In this document: positions 41,671 to 52,090 of the stretch, one piece after another
Numbering within the stretch: the stretch's first letter is position 1
Layout: every line of letters begins with the position of its first letter
From: Flagellimonas amphidinii
GTDB taxonomy: Bacteria > Bacteroidota > Bacteroidia > Flavobacteriales > Flavobacteriaceae
Direction of reading: 5' to 3'
DNA length: 64,000 bases
Assembly (NCBI RefSeq): GCF_013090115.1
Contig: NZ_JABFNN010000039.1
Location: forward strand, 496,001-560,000
Translations under genes and position numbers: made by a program
Notes under the pieces: model-generated
What the model saw: the letters and a program-made list of their open reading frames with translations, nothing else
The model's database searches: none
Told to the model about the DNA's origin: nothing

Positions 41671-44091
41671 ATGAAAATCTCTTACAACTGGTTGAAACAG
41701 TTTTTGAATATTGATTGGGATTCACAAAAGACAGGTGAACTTCTAACAGACTTAGGGCTGGAAATAGAGGGGATTACTGGATTTGAATCCGTCAAAGGTG
41801 GCTTGAAAGGAGTAGTTGTAGGGCATGTACTTACTTGCGAAAAACACCCCAACGCAGATAGACTTAAACTCACGACCGTAGATATTGGGGGTTACGAACC
41901 GCTTCAAATTGTCTGTGGCGCCCCTAATGTAGAAACTGGACAAAAAGTGCCGGTAGCAACAATAGGTACAACACTTTACACAGCAGAGGGAGAGTCTTGG
42001 GAAATCAAAAAAGGTAAAATTAGGGGTGAAGAAAGTCATGGGATGATCTGTGCAGAGGATGAGCTTGGGCTTGGTAAAAGCCATGACGGTATCATGGTGC
42101 TCAGTGACACCCTTAAACCAGGAACACCATGCGCAGAGGTCTTTGAAATTGAAAGCGATGAGGTTTTTGAGATTGGCCTAACACCTAACCGTGCCGATGC
42201 CATGAGTCATTTTGGTGTGGCTCGTGACCTTAAAGCCGGATTGGAGCAAAAAGAAATTCAAAAAGAGCTGGTTACTCCTTCTACCAGTAACTATTCAATT
42301 GACAACAGATCGCTTAAAATTGATGTTGAGGTTGAAAAAAGTGATTTAGCGCCTAGATATTGCGGAATTACCATCAGTAATCTTATTGTTCAAGAATCTC
42401 CAGATTGGTTAAAAAATCGTTTGAAGTCTATTGGACTATCACCTATCAATAATGTAGTGGACGTGACCAATTATGTACTTCATGAACTTGGACAGCCTTT
42501 ACATGCTTTTGATGCATCAAAAATAAAAGGTAGTAAAATTGAAGTAAAGACCCTGCCCGCTGGGACCAAATTCACAACCTTGGATGATGTAGAACGAGAA
42601 CTACATGAGGAAGATTTAATGATTTGCGATAGTGAAAAGCCCATGTGCATTGCTGGGGTTTTTGGGGGACTAAACTCGGGAGTTACAGAACATACCACCT
42701 CCATTTTTTTGGAAAGTGCTTATTTTAATCCTGTTTCTATTCGTAAAACAGCCAAAAGACATGGTTTAAATACAGATGCTTCTTTTAGGTTTGAAAGGGG
42801 TGTGGATATCGACATCACAAAATATGCCCTTAAAAGAGCTGCATTGTTGATACGCGAAATTGCAGGAGGTGATATCAGTTCCGAATTGATAGACCTCTAC
42901 CCTAAAAAGGTGCAAGAAAGACAGGTTTTCTTGACTTTTGATAAAATCAACACCTTGATCGGTCAGGAAATCCCAAGGGATACTATAAAATCTATACTTG
43001 CATCTCTGGAAATCAAAGTGAACAACGTCACCGAATCCGGTCTTGGGCTCACCATTCCCAATTATAGAGTTGATGTAGAACGCGAAGTAGATGTTATTGA
43101 AGAGATTTTACGTGTTTACGGCTATAATAATATTGATGATAAGGAAAAACTAACAGCATCCATTGCCACGACCTCCAAGTTTGATAATCATAAAATTCAA
43201 GATGTAATTGGGAACACTCTGGCCACCCAAGGTTTTCATGAAATTATGACCAATAGCCTTGTAGCTTCAGGTTCTCATCAAATTTTTGGTGACAACGAGC
43301 AAGCCGTTACAATGCTGAATCCTTTGAGTTCAGATTTATCCGAACTTAGAACTTCAATGTTGTTTTCTGGTCTTCAAACTGTTGCTTACAATAGCAATAG
43401 ACAAAAAAATAACCTTAAGCTTTTTGAATTTGGAAAAACCTATCATAAAGCAAATGGTGAAAACCAAGAAAAACAGCATCTTTCCATTTACATTACAGGA
43501 AACAGATCTGTTGATAGTTGGACCCTCAATTCTCAAAAATCTGATTTCTTTTTCCTAAAAGGTGTGGTTGAAACTTTGTTCGATCGCTTGGGACTTAGGG
43601 ATATTAAAACGGAACCCTACTCCAGCTCAATACTTTCAGAAGGGTTGATATGCACTAAAAACAACACCTCAGTAGGGTTTTACGGGCTAGTTGACAAGAC
43701 CTTGCTGAAAAAATTTGATATAAAGCAAGATGTGTTTTTTGCAGATTTTGATTGGGATGCTATTTTGAGCCATATCAGCAAGCAAAATATTGTATTCAAG
43801 GAAATCCCAAAATTCCCAGAAGTCAATCGTGACTTTGCCCTTCTTCTTGATGAGTCTGTTACTTTTCAGCAGATTTATGACATTGCATGGAGTACTGAAA
43901 AAAAGCTATTGAAGGATGTGAATCTGTTTGACGTTTATACAGGCAAAAATCTTCCTGAAGGTAAAAAGTCATACGCAATCAGTTTTACATTGCTTGATGA
44001 AAGCAAAACCTTGACCGACAAGCAGATTGATAAGATTATGGCCAAATTATTGGCAAGATATCAAAAAGAGTTAGGGGCAGAATTACGCTAA
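41671..44091 (+). CDS. pheT: Phenylalanine--tRNA ligase beta subunit
   Basis: An 806-residue beta subunit of the heterotetrameric PheRS. Domains in order: N-terminal 'KISYNWLKQFLNID'; a tRNA-binding (EMAP-like) domain at about 40-150 ('VVVGHVLTCEKHPNADRLKLTTVDIG'); B3/B4 editing domain (about 210-400, 'NVVDVTNYVLHELGQPLHAFDA'); B5 domain (about 405-475); core catalytic-like domain; and a C-terminal anticodon-binding FDX-ACB domain (about 710-806, 'FPEVNRDFALLLDE'). The alpha subunit gene is not adjacent, which is usual in this phylum. The stop codon directly abuts the converging fasciclin gene (44091/44092). Confidence 0.98.
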   Translation: MKISYNWLKQFLNIDWDSQKTGELLTDLGLEIEGITGFESVKGGLKGVVVGHVLTCEKHPNADRLKLTTVDIGGYEPLQIVCGAPNVETGQKVPVATIGTTLYTAEGESWEIKKGKIRGEESHGMICAEDELGLGKSHDGIMVLSDTLKPGTPCAEVFEIESDEVFEIGLTPNRADAMSHFGVARDLKAGLEQKEIQKELVTPSTSNYSIDNRSLKIDVEVEKSDLAPRYCGITISNLIVQESPDWLKNRLKSIGLSPINNVVDVTNYVLHELGQPLHAFDASKIKGSKIEVKTLPAGTKFTTLDDVERELHEEDLMICDSEKPMCIAGVFGGLNSGVTEHTTSIFLESAYFNPVSIRKTAKRHGLNTDASFRFERGVDIDITKYALKRAALLIREIAGGDISSELIDLYPKKVQERQVFLTFDKINTLIGQEIPRDTIKSILASLEIKVNNVTESGLGLTIPNYRVDVEREVDVIEEILRVYGYNNIDDKEKLTASIATTSKFDNHKIQDVIGNTLATQGFHEIMTNSLVASGSHQIFGDNEQAVTMLNPLSSDLSELRTSMLFSGLQTVAYNSNRQKNNLKLFEFGKTYHKANGENQEKQHLSIYITGNRSVDSWTLNSQKSDFFFLKGVVETLFDRLGLRDIKTEPYSSSILSEGLICTKNNTSVGFYGLVDKTLLKKFDIKQDVFFADFDWDAILSHISKQNIVFKEIPKFPEVNRDFALLLDESVTFQQIYDIAWSTEKKLLKDVNLFDVYTGKNLPEGKKSYAISFTLLDESKTLTDKQIDKIMAKLLARYQKELGAELR

Positions 44092-44631
44092 TTACATTTG
44101 CGTTGGCAGAATCACACTATCAATTTCGTGAATTATTCCATTCTTTAAGTTCAAATCGGCTGTGGTGATGCGAGCAGTATTGCCCACCGGGTCTGTCAAC
44201 ACAATATCGTAGCCATCTAAATGAGCTATGAGTTTTTTTCCTTGAATGGTAGTGAAACTGGCGGTGCCATTACCTCTACACATTGCTCGTAAAATTCTAG
44301 AAGCTGTCAACTGTCCGGCAACAATATGGTATGAAAGCAAGGATTTTAGCTCGCTCTTGTCTTGTGCATTGAGCAATTGCTCCATTTTAGTTTTGGAAAA
44401 ACGCTCAAAAGCAGCATCTGAGGGAGCAAAAACCGTAAAGGGCCCAGAACTGTCCAAAACATCGTCCAATTTGGTGGCCTTTACCGCAGCCAATAAAATT
44501 TTATGCCTATCAGAATCAATAGCACTTTGTGAAATGGGTTCTGATGGGGATATTTCTAGTTCTTGAGAAAAGGATGAAAAGGAAAAGGCCATACATAGAC
44601 CTAGTAGGATTTGGGTTAAGGGGGCTTTCAT
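44092..44631 (-). CDS. Secreted fasciclin-domain protein
   Basis: A 179-residue protein with signal peptide (about 1-22, ending 'SSFSQ') and one fasciclin (FAS1) domain. The H1 box reads 'LLAAVKATKLDDVLDSSGPFTVFAPSDAAFERF', here given in pieces as 'VKATKLDDVLDSSG' and 'FTVFAPSDAAF'. The central 'LLSYHIVAGQLTAS' and the H2-like 'LKNGIIHEIDSVILP' complete the fold. FAS1 proteins mediate adhesion or bind small ligands at the cell surface. It is a single gene, converging directly with pheT without any spacer. Confidence 0.92.
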   Translation of the reverse strand: MKAPLTQILLGLCMAFSFSSFSQELEISPSEPISQSAIDSDRHKILLAAVKATKLDDVLDSSGPFTVFAPSDAAFERFSKTKMEQLLNAQDKSELKSLLSYHIVAGQLTASRILRAMCRGNGTASFTTIQGKKLIAHLDGYDIVLTDPVGNTARITTADLNLKNGIIHEIDSVILPTQM

Positions 44632-44815
44632 TTTAGTGTTCTCAACTTTGGAACTTCTTGGTTTTGGTTTGGCTCTTACGATTAAATGCTAAAATCTTCG
44701 ATAAGATACATCTTTTTAACAAAACCAGCAGCGCTTTTCGACACCAATAATCAATTTAACACAATGTTAACATCCATGTGATTTTGCTTTTCAAAAAAAC
44801 AACAACACAATTCCT

Positions 44816-44823
44816 TAAATTTG
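44816..44823 (+). promoter_or_regulatory. -7 box upstream of membrane protein gene
   Basis: TAAATTTG is a perfect TAnnTTTG match, 24 nt before the ATG at 44847. The nearest upstream TTG is too far (29 nt), so promoter use is uncertain. Confidence 0.35.
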
Positions 44824-44846
44824 AGTGAATTGCTTAGAAAAAGAAG

Positions 44847-45557
44847 ATGATATTTAAAAATACCAACATGGAGCTCCAACTTCAAAAGGTTAGAGCAAAA
44901 GAACAAAAAGATTGGAGTGCTGTCCGCCGCATATTATCCAGTCCAGCTATGCATGACGCTAAAATTTCTGCTGAACTCACCAGTAGAAATAACATCCAAC
45001 ACAATACTTTCAATGTTGATTTGCTGCAAACCGACAAAATCTATCATTTAGATCAAATCAAGGAAATCTGTATTGACTATCGTTTGCGCTTTTTGGACAG
45101 TAGTTATTTTAAAGGTGAAATTCCCAAAAGTGCCCTACGCAAAATACAGGAGTTGGAAAAGGCCCATCAGACCGAGATAAAAGGTTTTAAAATCATGGCG
45201 CCTTCAAAATTGTTCAAACTGGAGGATAAAGATGACCCATTACTCTTTGCTCCCATTGGCAATGATTACTTTTATTTGATTCATAAGTGGGGCAACGACC
45301 TTCATCCCTTAAGGAAATGGATGGTTTGGCCTTTCAGAAATATTGTAAATCTTACGCTTTTTGTAGTATTGATAAGTTATGCAGTGACCCTTTTGGTTCC
45401 CAACGGGCTATTCTCAAAAAATAATTCTACAGCAGAATTCTGGATTATTTTCTTCTTTATGTTCAAGTGTATTGCATCCGTGGTTATTTTTTACGGTTTT
45501 GCGCTTGGAAAGAATTTCAATCCTGCTATTTGGAACAGCAAATACTTTAATGCATAA
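44847..45557 (+). CDS. Uncharacterised membrane protein with two C-terminal transmembrane helices
   Basis: A 236-residue protein not assigned to a family. The first ~160 residues are soluble and charged ('VRAKEQKDWSAVRRILSSPAM', 'IKEICIDYRLRFLDSSYFKGEIP'). Two hydrophobic segments follow, at about 168-190 ('NIVNLTLFVVLISYAVTLLVP') and 200-222 ('FWIIFFFMFKCIASVVIFYGFAL'). This suggests a cytoplasmic N-terminal domain anchored by a helical hairpin in the inner membrane. An internal ATG at 44868 is an alternative start. I think similar proteins occur widely in Flavobacteriaceae without known function. It converges with the ABC-F gene, 8 nt apart. Confidence 0.7.
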   Translation: MIFKNTNMELQLQKVRAKEQKDWSAVRRILSSPAMHDAKISAELTSRNNIQHNTFNVDLLQTDKIYHLDQIKEICIDYRLRFLDSSYFKGEIPKSALRKIQELEKAHQTEIKGFKIMAPSKLFKLEDKDDPLLFAPIGNDYFYLIHKWGNDLHPLRKWMVWPFRNIVNLTLFVVLISYAVTLLVPNGLFSKNNSTAEFWIIFFFMFKCIASVVIFYGFALGKNFNPAIWNSKYFNA

Positions 45558-45565
45558 AAGCTAAA

Positions 45566-47197
<1,632 letters not shown>

Positions 47198-47210
47198 TCA
47201 AATTTTTTTG

Positions 47211-47242
47211 CAAAAATAGTTAAAAGCCATCCTTATTACCAA
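47211..47242 (-). promoter_or_regulatory. Promoter of the ABC-F gene
   Basis: On the minus strand, TTG (47240-47242), a 21-nt spacer and TATTTTTG (47211-47218) fit the TTG / TAnnTTTG consensus. Initiation near 47206 would leave a leader of only about 9 nt. Confidence 0.6.
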
Positions 47243-47329
47243 TTTAATTGCATAATATCAAACTACACATAAACAGGCTTTTACAACATTTAACTCGCCA
47301 TTAACAAGAGGGATTTTTTCGTATCCCTA

Positions 47330-47337
47330 TTTTTGTC
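47330..47337 (+). promoter_or_regulatory. -7 box of the TlpA-like lipoprotein gene
   Basis: TATTTTTG matches TAnnTTTG exactly and lies 24 nt before the ATG at 47362. No clear TTG is present at -33, so confidence is moderate. Confidence 0.42.
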
Positions 47338-47361
47338 ACCAAATATGACGGTTCCCTTTAT

Positions 47362-48750
47362 ATGGTAAGATTTTTACTCGGCCTATCTTTCCTAGCCGTT
47401 TTGGCGTGCTCACAAAAGCACGGAGAATGCCCCTCGGTCTTCTTCGGCGGTGAGATAGTTAATCCCACAAGCGACTATGTTGTCCTCTATAGGAACGATA
47501 CTTATATCGACTCTGTCAAGCTGGATGACAACAATAGATTTGCTTTTAATCTTCAAGGGATAGATGAAGGATTATACCATTTTGACCATAGCCCGGAACT
47601 ACAATATGTTTATCTACAAGAAGGTGATAGCCTTTTAATACGGTTGAACACGGTTGAATTTGATGAGTCGCTAGTATTTTCTGGCAATGGAAGTGAAATC
47701 AACAATTTCTTGGTTGAAATGTATTTGGCCCATGAAAAGGAAGAACCTATAATGTATGACTATTATGCACTTTCTCCTGAAAAATTCAAACATAAAGCAG
47801 ATTCACTTCAATCCATAAAACTGAAGCATCTTGAGGAACTGACCAATGACAATCAATTAGGTGACAAGGTCTTGACCATGGCAAAAGCATCTGTTGATTA
47901 CAACAACTTTATTTATCGGGAAAAGTATCCGTTCTACCACAAGAAAAAAACGGGTGAAGAAACCATCCATAATCTTACGGAAGACTTTTATGATTACAGG
48001 AAGAACATTGACCTCAACAGCCAGCATTTAACGTTCTTCAGGCCCTATTTTGATTATATGAAATATCATTTTGGCAATTTGTCCTATATGGCTTGTCTAG
48101 ATGATTGCAATTCCGGAAAAATTCCTGCTACAAGCCATTTACACTTTAATAAGCACAAACTCCATTTAGTTGATAGTTTGGTACAACAGGAGAGTCTTAG
48201 AAACTTGCTTTTCAGGAATATAGCCATGGACTATTTGTTAAAAGAGCACAAATCCAATAAAGAATGCCAAATCTTCATTGACAAATTTCGAAAGCTCTCC
48301 ACCAATGAAGACCATAAAAATGAAATCTCGCATTTATATGAAGGGATTCAAAACTTGCAACCTGGAATGGCTCTTCCGGATCTGAAGGTAAAAGATTTTG
48401 AAAACAAAGAGCACTCCCTCAAAGAAATCAGCCAAAAAAGAAATACCGTATTTTATTTTTGGACAACTTCACAAAAGAAGCACTTTAGCAATGTGACCGA
48501 ACTCATTGAAAAATTGGAGCGAAATTATCCTGATTATACTTTTGTGGGCATCAACCTTAGGACCAGTCCTACACAATGGGCCAAAATAATTGAAGAAAAA
48601 CAGCTAGATAAAAACAATCAGTTTTATGGCGAGGATTTTAAGGAAATCCAGACCACTATGATCATAGATGGCCTCAATAAGTGTGTGATAGCAAAAGACA
48701 CTGTGATTGTAGATGCCTTTGCAAATCTTTACTATTCTTTCAAGAAATAA
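47362..48750 (+). CDS. TlpA/AhpC-like lipoprotein lacking the CXXC motif
   Basis: A 462-residue lipoprotein (lipobox 'VLAC', about Cys16). The N-terminal ~110 residues resemble the beta-rich DUF4369-like domain of Bacteroidota TlpA proteins ('GLYHFDHSPELQYVYLQEGDSLLIRLNT'). A long helical middle (about 120-330) follows. The C-terminal ~130 residues have a thioredoxin-like fold starting 'LQPGMALPDLKVKDFENKEHSL', but the active-site position reads 'FYFWTTSQKKHFSN', with no Cys. The late strand 'QTTMIIDGLNKCVIAKD' is also non-canonical. It therefore cannot be a normal thiol reductase and may bind partners or ligands instead. It is a single gene with its own terminator. Confidence 0.8.
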   Translation: MVRFLLGLSFLAVLACSQKHGECPSVFFGGEIVNPTSDYVVLYRNDTYIDSVKLDDNNRFAFNLQGIDEGLYHFDHSPELQYVYLQEGDSLLIRLNTVEFDESLVFSGNGSEINNFLVEMYLAHEKEEPIMYDYYALSPEKFKHKADSLQSIKLKHLEELTNDNQLGDKVLTMAKASVDYNNFIYREKYPFYHKKKTGEETIHNLTEDFYDYRKNIDLNSQHLTFFRPYFDYMKYHFGNLSYMACLDDCNSGKIPATSHLHFNKHKLHLVDSLVQQESLRNLLFRNIAMDYLLKEHKSNKECQIFIDKFRKLSTNEDHKNEISHLYEGIQNLQPGMALPDLKVKDFENKEHSLKEISQKRNTVFYFWTTSQKKHFSNVTELIEKLERNYPDYTFVGINLRTSPTQWAKIIEEKQLDKNNQFYGEDFKEIQTTMIIDGLNKCVIAKDTVIVDAFANLYYSFKK

Positions 48751-48751
48751 A

Positions 48752-48783
48752 AAAACCCTGAAATAATTCCAGGGTCCTTTTTA
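48752..48783. terminator. Bidirectional terminator
   Basis: ACCCTG (48755-48760) pairs with CAGGGT (48770-48775), with a 9-nt loop. A-rich sequence lies before it and CCTTTTTA after it. It separates the TlpA-like gene (+) from the transaldolase gene (-). Confidence 0.7.
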
Positions 48784-48804
48784 TAAATTTATAGCTCTTC
48801 TTTC

Positions 48805-49461
48805 TTAAGAGTTCCCTTTTCTGTAATCCGCTAAGAATTTCTCCAAGCCAATATCTGTAAGTGGGTGTTTCAAAAGTCCTTCAATAGAAGACAATGGCCC
48901 TGTCATTACATCGGCACCCAATTTAGCACAATCAATAACGTGCATGGTATGACGAATTGAGGCTGCCAAAATCTGTGTATCAAAAGCGTAGTTATCGTAA
49001 ATCAAACGTATTTCAGAAATTAGATTCAATCCATCTGTGGAGATATCATCCAATCTTCCCAAAAATGGGGATACATAAGTGGCACCTGCCTTAGCTGCCA
49101 ACAATGCTTGTCCTGGTGAGAACACCAAGGTACAATTGGTACGGATTCCATTATCAGAAAAATACTTAAGCGCTTTTACACCATCTTTGATCATAGGGAC
49201 CTTAACCACAATTTGATTGTGCAATTCAGCCAATTCCATACCTTCTTTTACCATAGCATCAAATTCTGTGGACACAACCTCTGCAGAAACATCTCCATCT
49301 ACAATATTGCAGATGTCCACATAGTGTTTTAAAATATTGTCCTTTCCTGTAATGCCCTCCTTGGCCATCAAGGATGGATTGGTAGTAACCCCGTCCAAGA
49401 CCCCTAATTGTTGTGCTTCGGAAATTTGGTCCAAGTTGGCGGTATCAATAAAAAATTTCAT
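48805..49461 (-). CDS. Transaldolase (fructose-6-phosphate aldolase-like, TalC type)
   Basis: A 218-residue small transaldolase. The ATG at 49461 gives the family-typical start '[19 protein letters not shown]'; an upstream in-frame start at 49497 adds 12 residues of no homology. Motifs: '[17 protein letters not shown]', '[14 protein letters not shown]' with the Schiff-base Lys, '[32 protein letters not shown]' in pieces, and 'ILAASIRH'. It interconverts sugar phosphates of the non-oxidative pentose phosphate pathway (sedoheptulose-7-P plus glyceraldehyde-3-P); some members act as fructose-6-P aldolases. The gene is single, with the terminator at 48752-48783 downstream. Confidence 0.93.
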   Translation of the reverse strand: MKFFIDTANLDQISEAQQLGVLDGVTTNPSLMAKEGITGKDNILKHYVDICNIVDGDVSAEVVSTEFDAMVKEGMELAELHNQIVVKVPMIKDGVKALKYFSDNGIRTNCTLVFSPGQALLAAKAGATYVSPFLGRLDDISTDGLNLISEIRLIYDNYAFDTQILAASIRHTMHVIDCAKLGADVMTGPLSSIEGLLKHPLTDIGLEKFLADYRKGNS

Positions 49462-49560
49462 GTTTCTAGCTTGTTTTAAAGTTGTAAAAGAATTCATTGC
49501 TAATTTACAACATTAACCAGCCTAGTGTTCCAAATTTGGATAAAATATCCTAGTAGAAGT

Positions 49561-49980
49561 TTAGTCGACCACTTGAATTACAAATTCCCTTACCGCAGAA
49601 TCTGAGCATGTTGGACTACCATCATATCCATCATAATCCCAAGATTCCACAAAAAGCTCCACTTCAAATCTGTAGGTTCCAATATCTTCAGGTATACCAT
49701 AAAACTCAATGGACCTCCGGTTGATATCAAAAAAAATTCCCGGAGGGAGGTTTCCGAAAACTTCAAAATCGTAGTGGTAATCATCATCATTGACTTCATT
49801 ACTGATTTCAGCTGTAATCAAGCCATAATACCTTTCACCAACAAAACCTAATTCCAATGGCTTGTCATGAATCTCTGGATTGATATTGAAAATACATTCA
49901 TAAACCTCGTCACAACTTTGCATAAAAAATGTAACGAAAACGAGTAGAGCTACCTTATATATGTTCTTTGATTGTCCCAT
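49561..49980 (-). CDS. Small lipoprotein with putative Ig-like fold
   Basis: A 139-residue lipoprotein (lipobox 'MQSC', Cys23). The mature part has beta-rich segments that resemble bacterial Ig-like (He_PIG type) domains: 'GNLPPGIFFDINRRSIEFYGIPEDIGTYRFEVELF' in pieces, the 'LPPGI...G.P...G.Y.F.V' pattern being typical. A second possible disulfide is suggested by Cys residues at 'YECIF' and 'PTCSD'. Function unknown. It is probably exposed at the envelope. It stands between the SDR gene and transaldolase on the same strand, with 32-nt and ~99-nt gaps. Confidence 0.68.
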   Translation of the reverse strand: MGQSKNIYKVALLVFVTFFMQSCDEVYECIFNINPEIHDKPLELGFVGERYYGLITAEISNEVNDDDYHYDFEVFGNLPPGIFFDINRRSIEFYGIPEDIGTYRFEVELFVESWDYDGYDGSPTCSDSAVREFVIQVVD

Positions 49981-50012
49981 ATGACAACAAAATCAAAAAA
50001 CATGCCATCAAT

Positions 50013-50822
50013 TTACAGCTTGTAGTGATTGAGCAAAAGTTTTTCGTATAACTTACCTGGAAGGATTCTCTTTAAAATAAGCGAAAGCCTTTGCGTAAAT
50101 TCTCCAACCGGATTGTGGATTTTAGGGCTTTTCTTTTGAATAATCGCATAGACCTTATGGGCCACCTCCATAGGATCTCCCCCTGCATCTACATGTTCAT
50201 TCATTAAATCCAAGCTTTTTCCATAGGTATCCTTATATGCAGATTCAGGTTTTACAGGAGCATGATATCTCCCCGCGGCAATATTGGTGGCGAAATCCCC
50301 CGGGGCCACATTGGCGATATGAATCCCAAAATCCTTGGTTTCCATCCGAAGTGCTTCCGTTAATAACCCCAACGCACCTTTAGTGGCCGAATAAAATCCT
50401 CGAAACGGCAGTCCCATGTACCCAGCAATGGAAGTGACGTTGATGATCAATCCCCCACCCTGCTCACGCATTTGCGGAAGAACAGCTTTTATCATATGCA
50501 CCGGACCATTGAAATTGATATCAAAAATATTCAGGATTTCTTCGTGCGGTGTTTCTTCAATCGGACCTGTCATCCCAACTCCGGCATTGTTGACCAAAAC
50601 ATCCAGTCGTCCTTCTTTGGAAATCACATATTCCACAGCTTTCTGAACACTTTCAGGCTGCTTTACATCCAGCTGCACTAATTCAAAAACATCAAAATCA
50701 GGATAATTTTTAGGGGTTCTTGCAGTGCCATAGACCTTATAATCTTTGGATGCCAAATAGGTTCCAATGGACTTTCCTATGCCCGAAGAGCCACCGGTTA
50801 TCAGTACAACTTTTTTAGCCAT
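50013..50822 (-). CDS. Short-chain dehydrogenase/reductase
   Basis: A 269-residue classical SDR oxidoreductase. The Rossmann nucleotide motif is 'VLITGGSSGIGKSIGTYL', followed by 'VLVNNAGVGMTGPIEE', the catalytic Ser in 'INVTSIAGYMG' and Tyr-x-x-x-Lys in 'GFYSATKGALGLL'. The segment after the first Gly motif ('VYGTARTPKN') with an Arg suggests NADPH preference. The C-terminal 'LPGKLYEKLLLNHYKL' may associate with membranes. The substrate cannot be predicted. The SRP RNA gene lies immediately upstream on the same strand, ending about 20 nt before this start codon. Confidence 0.9.
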   Translation of the reverse strand: MAKKVVLITGGSSGIGKSIGTYLASKDYKVYGTARTPKNYPDFDVFELVQLDVKQPESVQKAVEYVISKEGRLDVLVNNAGVGMTGPIEETPHEEILNIFDINFNGPVHMIKAVLPQMREQGGGLIINVTSIAGYMGLPFRGFYSATKGALGLLTEALRMETKDFGIHIANVAPGDFATNIAAGRYHAPVKPESAYKDTYGKSLDLMNEHVDAGGDPMEVAHKVYAIIQKKSPKIHNPVGEFTQRLSLILKRILPGKLYEKLLLNHYKL

Positions 50823-50842
50823 AATCTCTGATTTTTGGGTAC

Positions 50843-50945
50843 AAAAAAAGGCAAGCTACCTACATCGCACCGCTACGACCACATACCCTTGCTGCGTTCC
50901 CACCCTGGGGGATTCTGCAGGAGCTGGTCGTGTAGGACTTGCCAA
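50843..50945 (-). ncRNA. ffs: Small signal recognition particle RNA (4.5S-like)
   Basis: Read on the minus strand the RNA starts near 50943 with GGCAAGUCCUACACGACC and ends CUUGCC before a U-run (A-run at 50842-50849 on the plus strand). Complementary arms GGCAAG/CUUGCC, CCUAC/GUAGG and CGACC/GGUCG fold it into one long hairpin. The apex 'CAGGGUGGGAACGCAGC' followed by AAGGG contains the GGAA tetraloop and the asymmetric internal loop recognised by Ffh, as in bacterial domain IV. It guides ribosomes to the membrane with Ffh and FtsY. The promoter at 50949-50978 fits a TSS at about 50943. Confidence 0.92.
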
Positions 50946-50948
50946 AGG

Positions 50949-50978
50949 CAAATATACGACCTTTTAAATTTGCCGCAA
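50949..50978 (-). promoter_or_regulatory. Promoter of the SRP RNA gene
   Basis: On the minus strand TTG (50976-50978), 19 nt and TATATTTG (50949-50956) match the Bacteroidota promoter consensus exactly. It places the start at the first G of the predicted RNA. Confidence 0.75.
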
Positions 50979-51006
50979 TCCTATTTCATCCTTAATTTCG
51001 ACAAAC

Positions 51007-51014
51007 AAGGAGGT
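51007..51014 (+). promoter_or_regulatory. Perfect Shine-Dalgarno sequence before the glutaminyl cyclase gene
   Basis: AAGGAGGT lies 5 nt before the ATG at 51020. Bacteroidota genes, including almost all others here, lack such sequences because the 30S anti-SD is sequestered, so this is unusual. It still supports 51020 as the start rather than the internal ATG at 51041. Confidence 0.6.
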
Positions 51015-51019
51015 AAATT

Positions 51020-52090
51020 ATGAAACATATACTAAAGACAATGGTCAAGCTTCTATCCATATTTTGTTTTTTGCTCTTTTTCCTAGGCTGTGGTGGAGAA
51101 AAAGACCCATCCAAACTGTTCTCTATTGAGCTCGAAGGGAACAAAAATAAACTAACTCAAAATCAAGAGATTGGAGTTGCCATTAAAAGTAAGGCAGCTA
51201 TAGAAATATCCGAGGTACGTTATTTTATGGATGGAGAAGAGTTGTCTCTTACGAATGGTAAGCTCAAACTCAATGCAAAGACATTGGGCAACAAAACATT
51301 GATGGCACTCATCAGTTTTGAAGAGCAAACAGTAGAAATTCAAAGAAAAATACGCTTATTGTCCGCTAATCCTCCTGCAATATACACCTACGAAATATTG
51401 AACACCTATCCCCACGATCCTTCAGCATATACCCAAGGTTTGGAATTTCATGACAATGTATTATATGAAAGTACGGGTAAAAAAGGGGCTTCAACAATAA
51501 GAAAGGTAAATTTTGAAACCGGTGAAATCCTTCAGAAAATAGATTTGGACGCTTCGGTATTTGGGGAGGGCATTACGTTACTTCAAAATAAATTGTACCA
51601 ATTGACCTGGCAAAGCGGTATTGGTTATGTGTACAACCCATCCAATCTAGAACACATTAAAGACTTCACCTATGGTGAAAGTCGCGAGGGTTGGGGTCTT
51701 TGCAATGATGGCGAAAAAATCTATAAGAGTGACGGTACCGAAAAAATCTGGTTTTTAAATCCAAACACCCTTGAGGAACAAGGCTATATTGAAACCGTGA
51801 CCAATAAATCCATTTTTAATAAAGCCAATGAGTTGGAATATGTAAATGGAAAAATCTATGCCAATGTCTACCAACGGGAAAGCATGATGATCATTGATGC
51901 AACTTCTGGAGCCATTGAAGGGGTCATCAATTTTGGCGGACTCAAAAATCAAGTAAAAAAAGGACCAGAGTGGGACGATACCAATTCTGTATTGAACGGT
52001 GTGGCCTACCACAAGGATAAAGGCACCTTTTTTGTCACCGGAAAAAACTGGGACAAACTCTTTGAGGTTAAAATCCTGAAGAAAGATTAA
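51020..52090 (+). CDS. Glutaminyl-peptide cyclotransferase (bacterial-plant beta-propeller type), lipoprotein
   Basis: A 356-residue lipoprotein (lipobox 'FLGC', about Cys24). An N-terminal Ig-like region (about 30-115) precedes a five-bladed propeller of the plant/bacterial glutaminyl cyclase type (about 125-355). Characteristic strands: 'YPHDPSAYTQGLEFHDNVLYESTGKKGAS', given as 'DPSAYTQGLEF' and 'LYESTGKKG', 'FGEGITLLQNKLYQLTW', 'REGWGLCNDGEKIYKSDG', 'LNELEYVNGKIYANVY'-like, and 'SVLNGVAYHKDKGTFFVTGKNWDKLFEV'. It cyclises N-terminal Gln to pyroglutamate on exported peptides; in Bacteroidota this modifies many secreted proteins after Sec cleavage before Gln, a pattern visible in signal peptides here. 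The next gene overlaps by TAATG. Confidence 0.92.
   Translation: MKHILKTMVKLLSIFCFLLFFLGCGGEKDPSKLFSIELEGNKNKLTQNQEIGVAIKSKAAIEISEVRYFMDGEELSLTNGKLKLNAKTLGNKTLMALISFEEQTVEIQRKIRLLSANPPAIYTYEILNTYPHDPSAYTQGLEFHDNVLYESTGKKGASTIRKVNFETGEILQKIDLDASVFGEGITLLQNKLYQLTWQSGIGYVYNPSNLEHIKDFTYGESREGWGLCNDGEKIYKSDGTEKIWFLNPNTLEEQGYIETVTNKSIFNKANELEYVNGKIYANVYQRESMMIIDATSGAIEGVINFGGLKNQVKKGPEWDDTNSVLNGVAYHKDKGTFFVTGKNWDKLFEVKILKKD

Noticed and set aside
50843..50945. Candidate tmRNA or 6S RNA
   Set aside because: The size (about 100 nt), single long hairpin and GGAA apex with AGCAAGG are those of small SRP RNA; no tag-peptide frame or open bubble of 6S is present.
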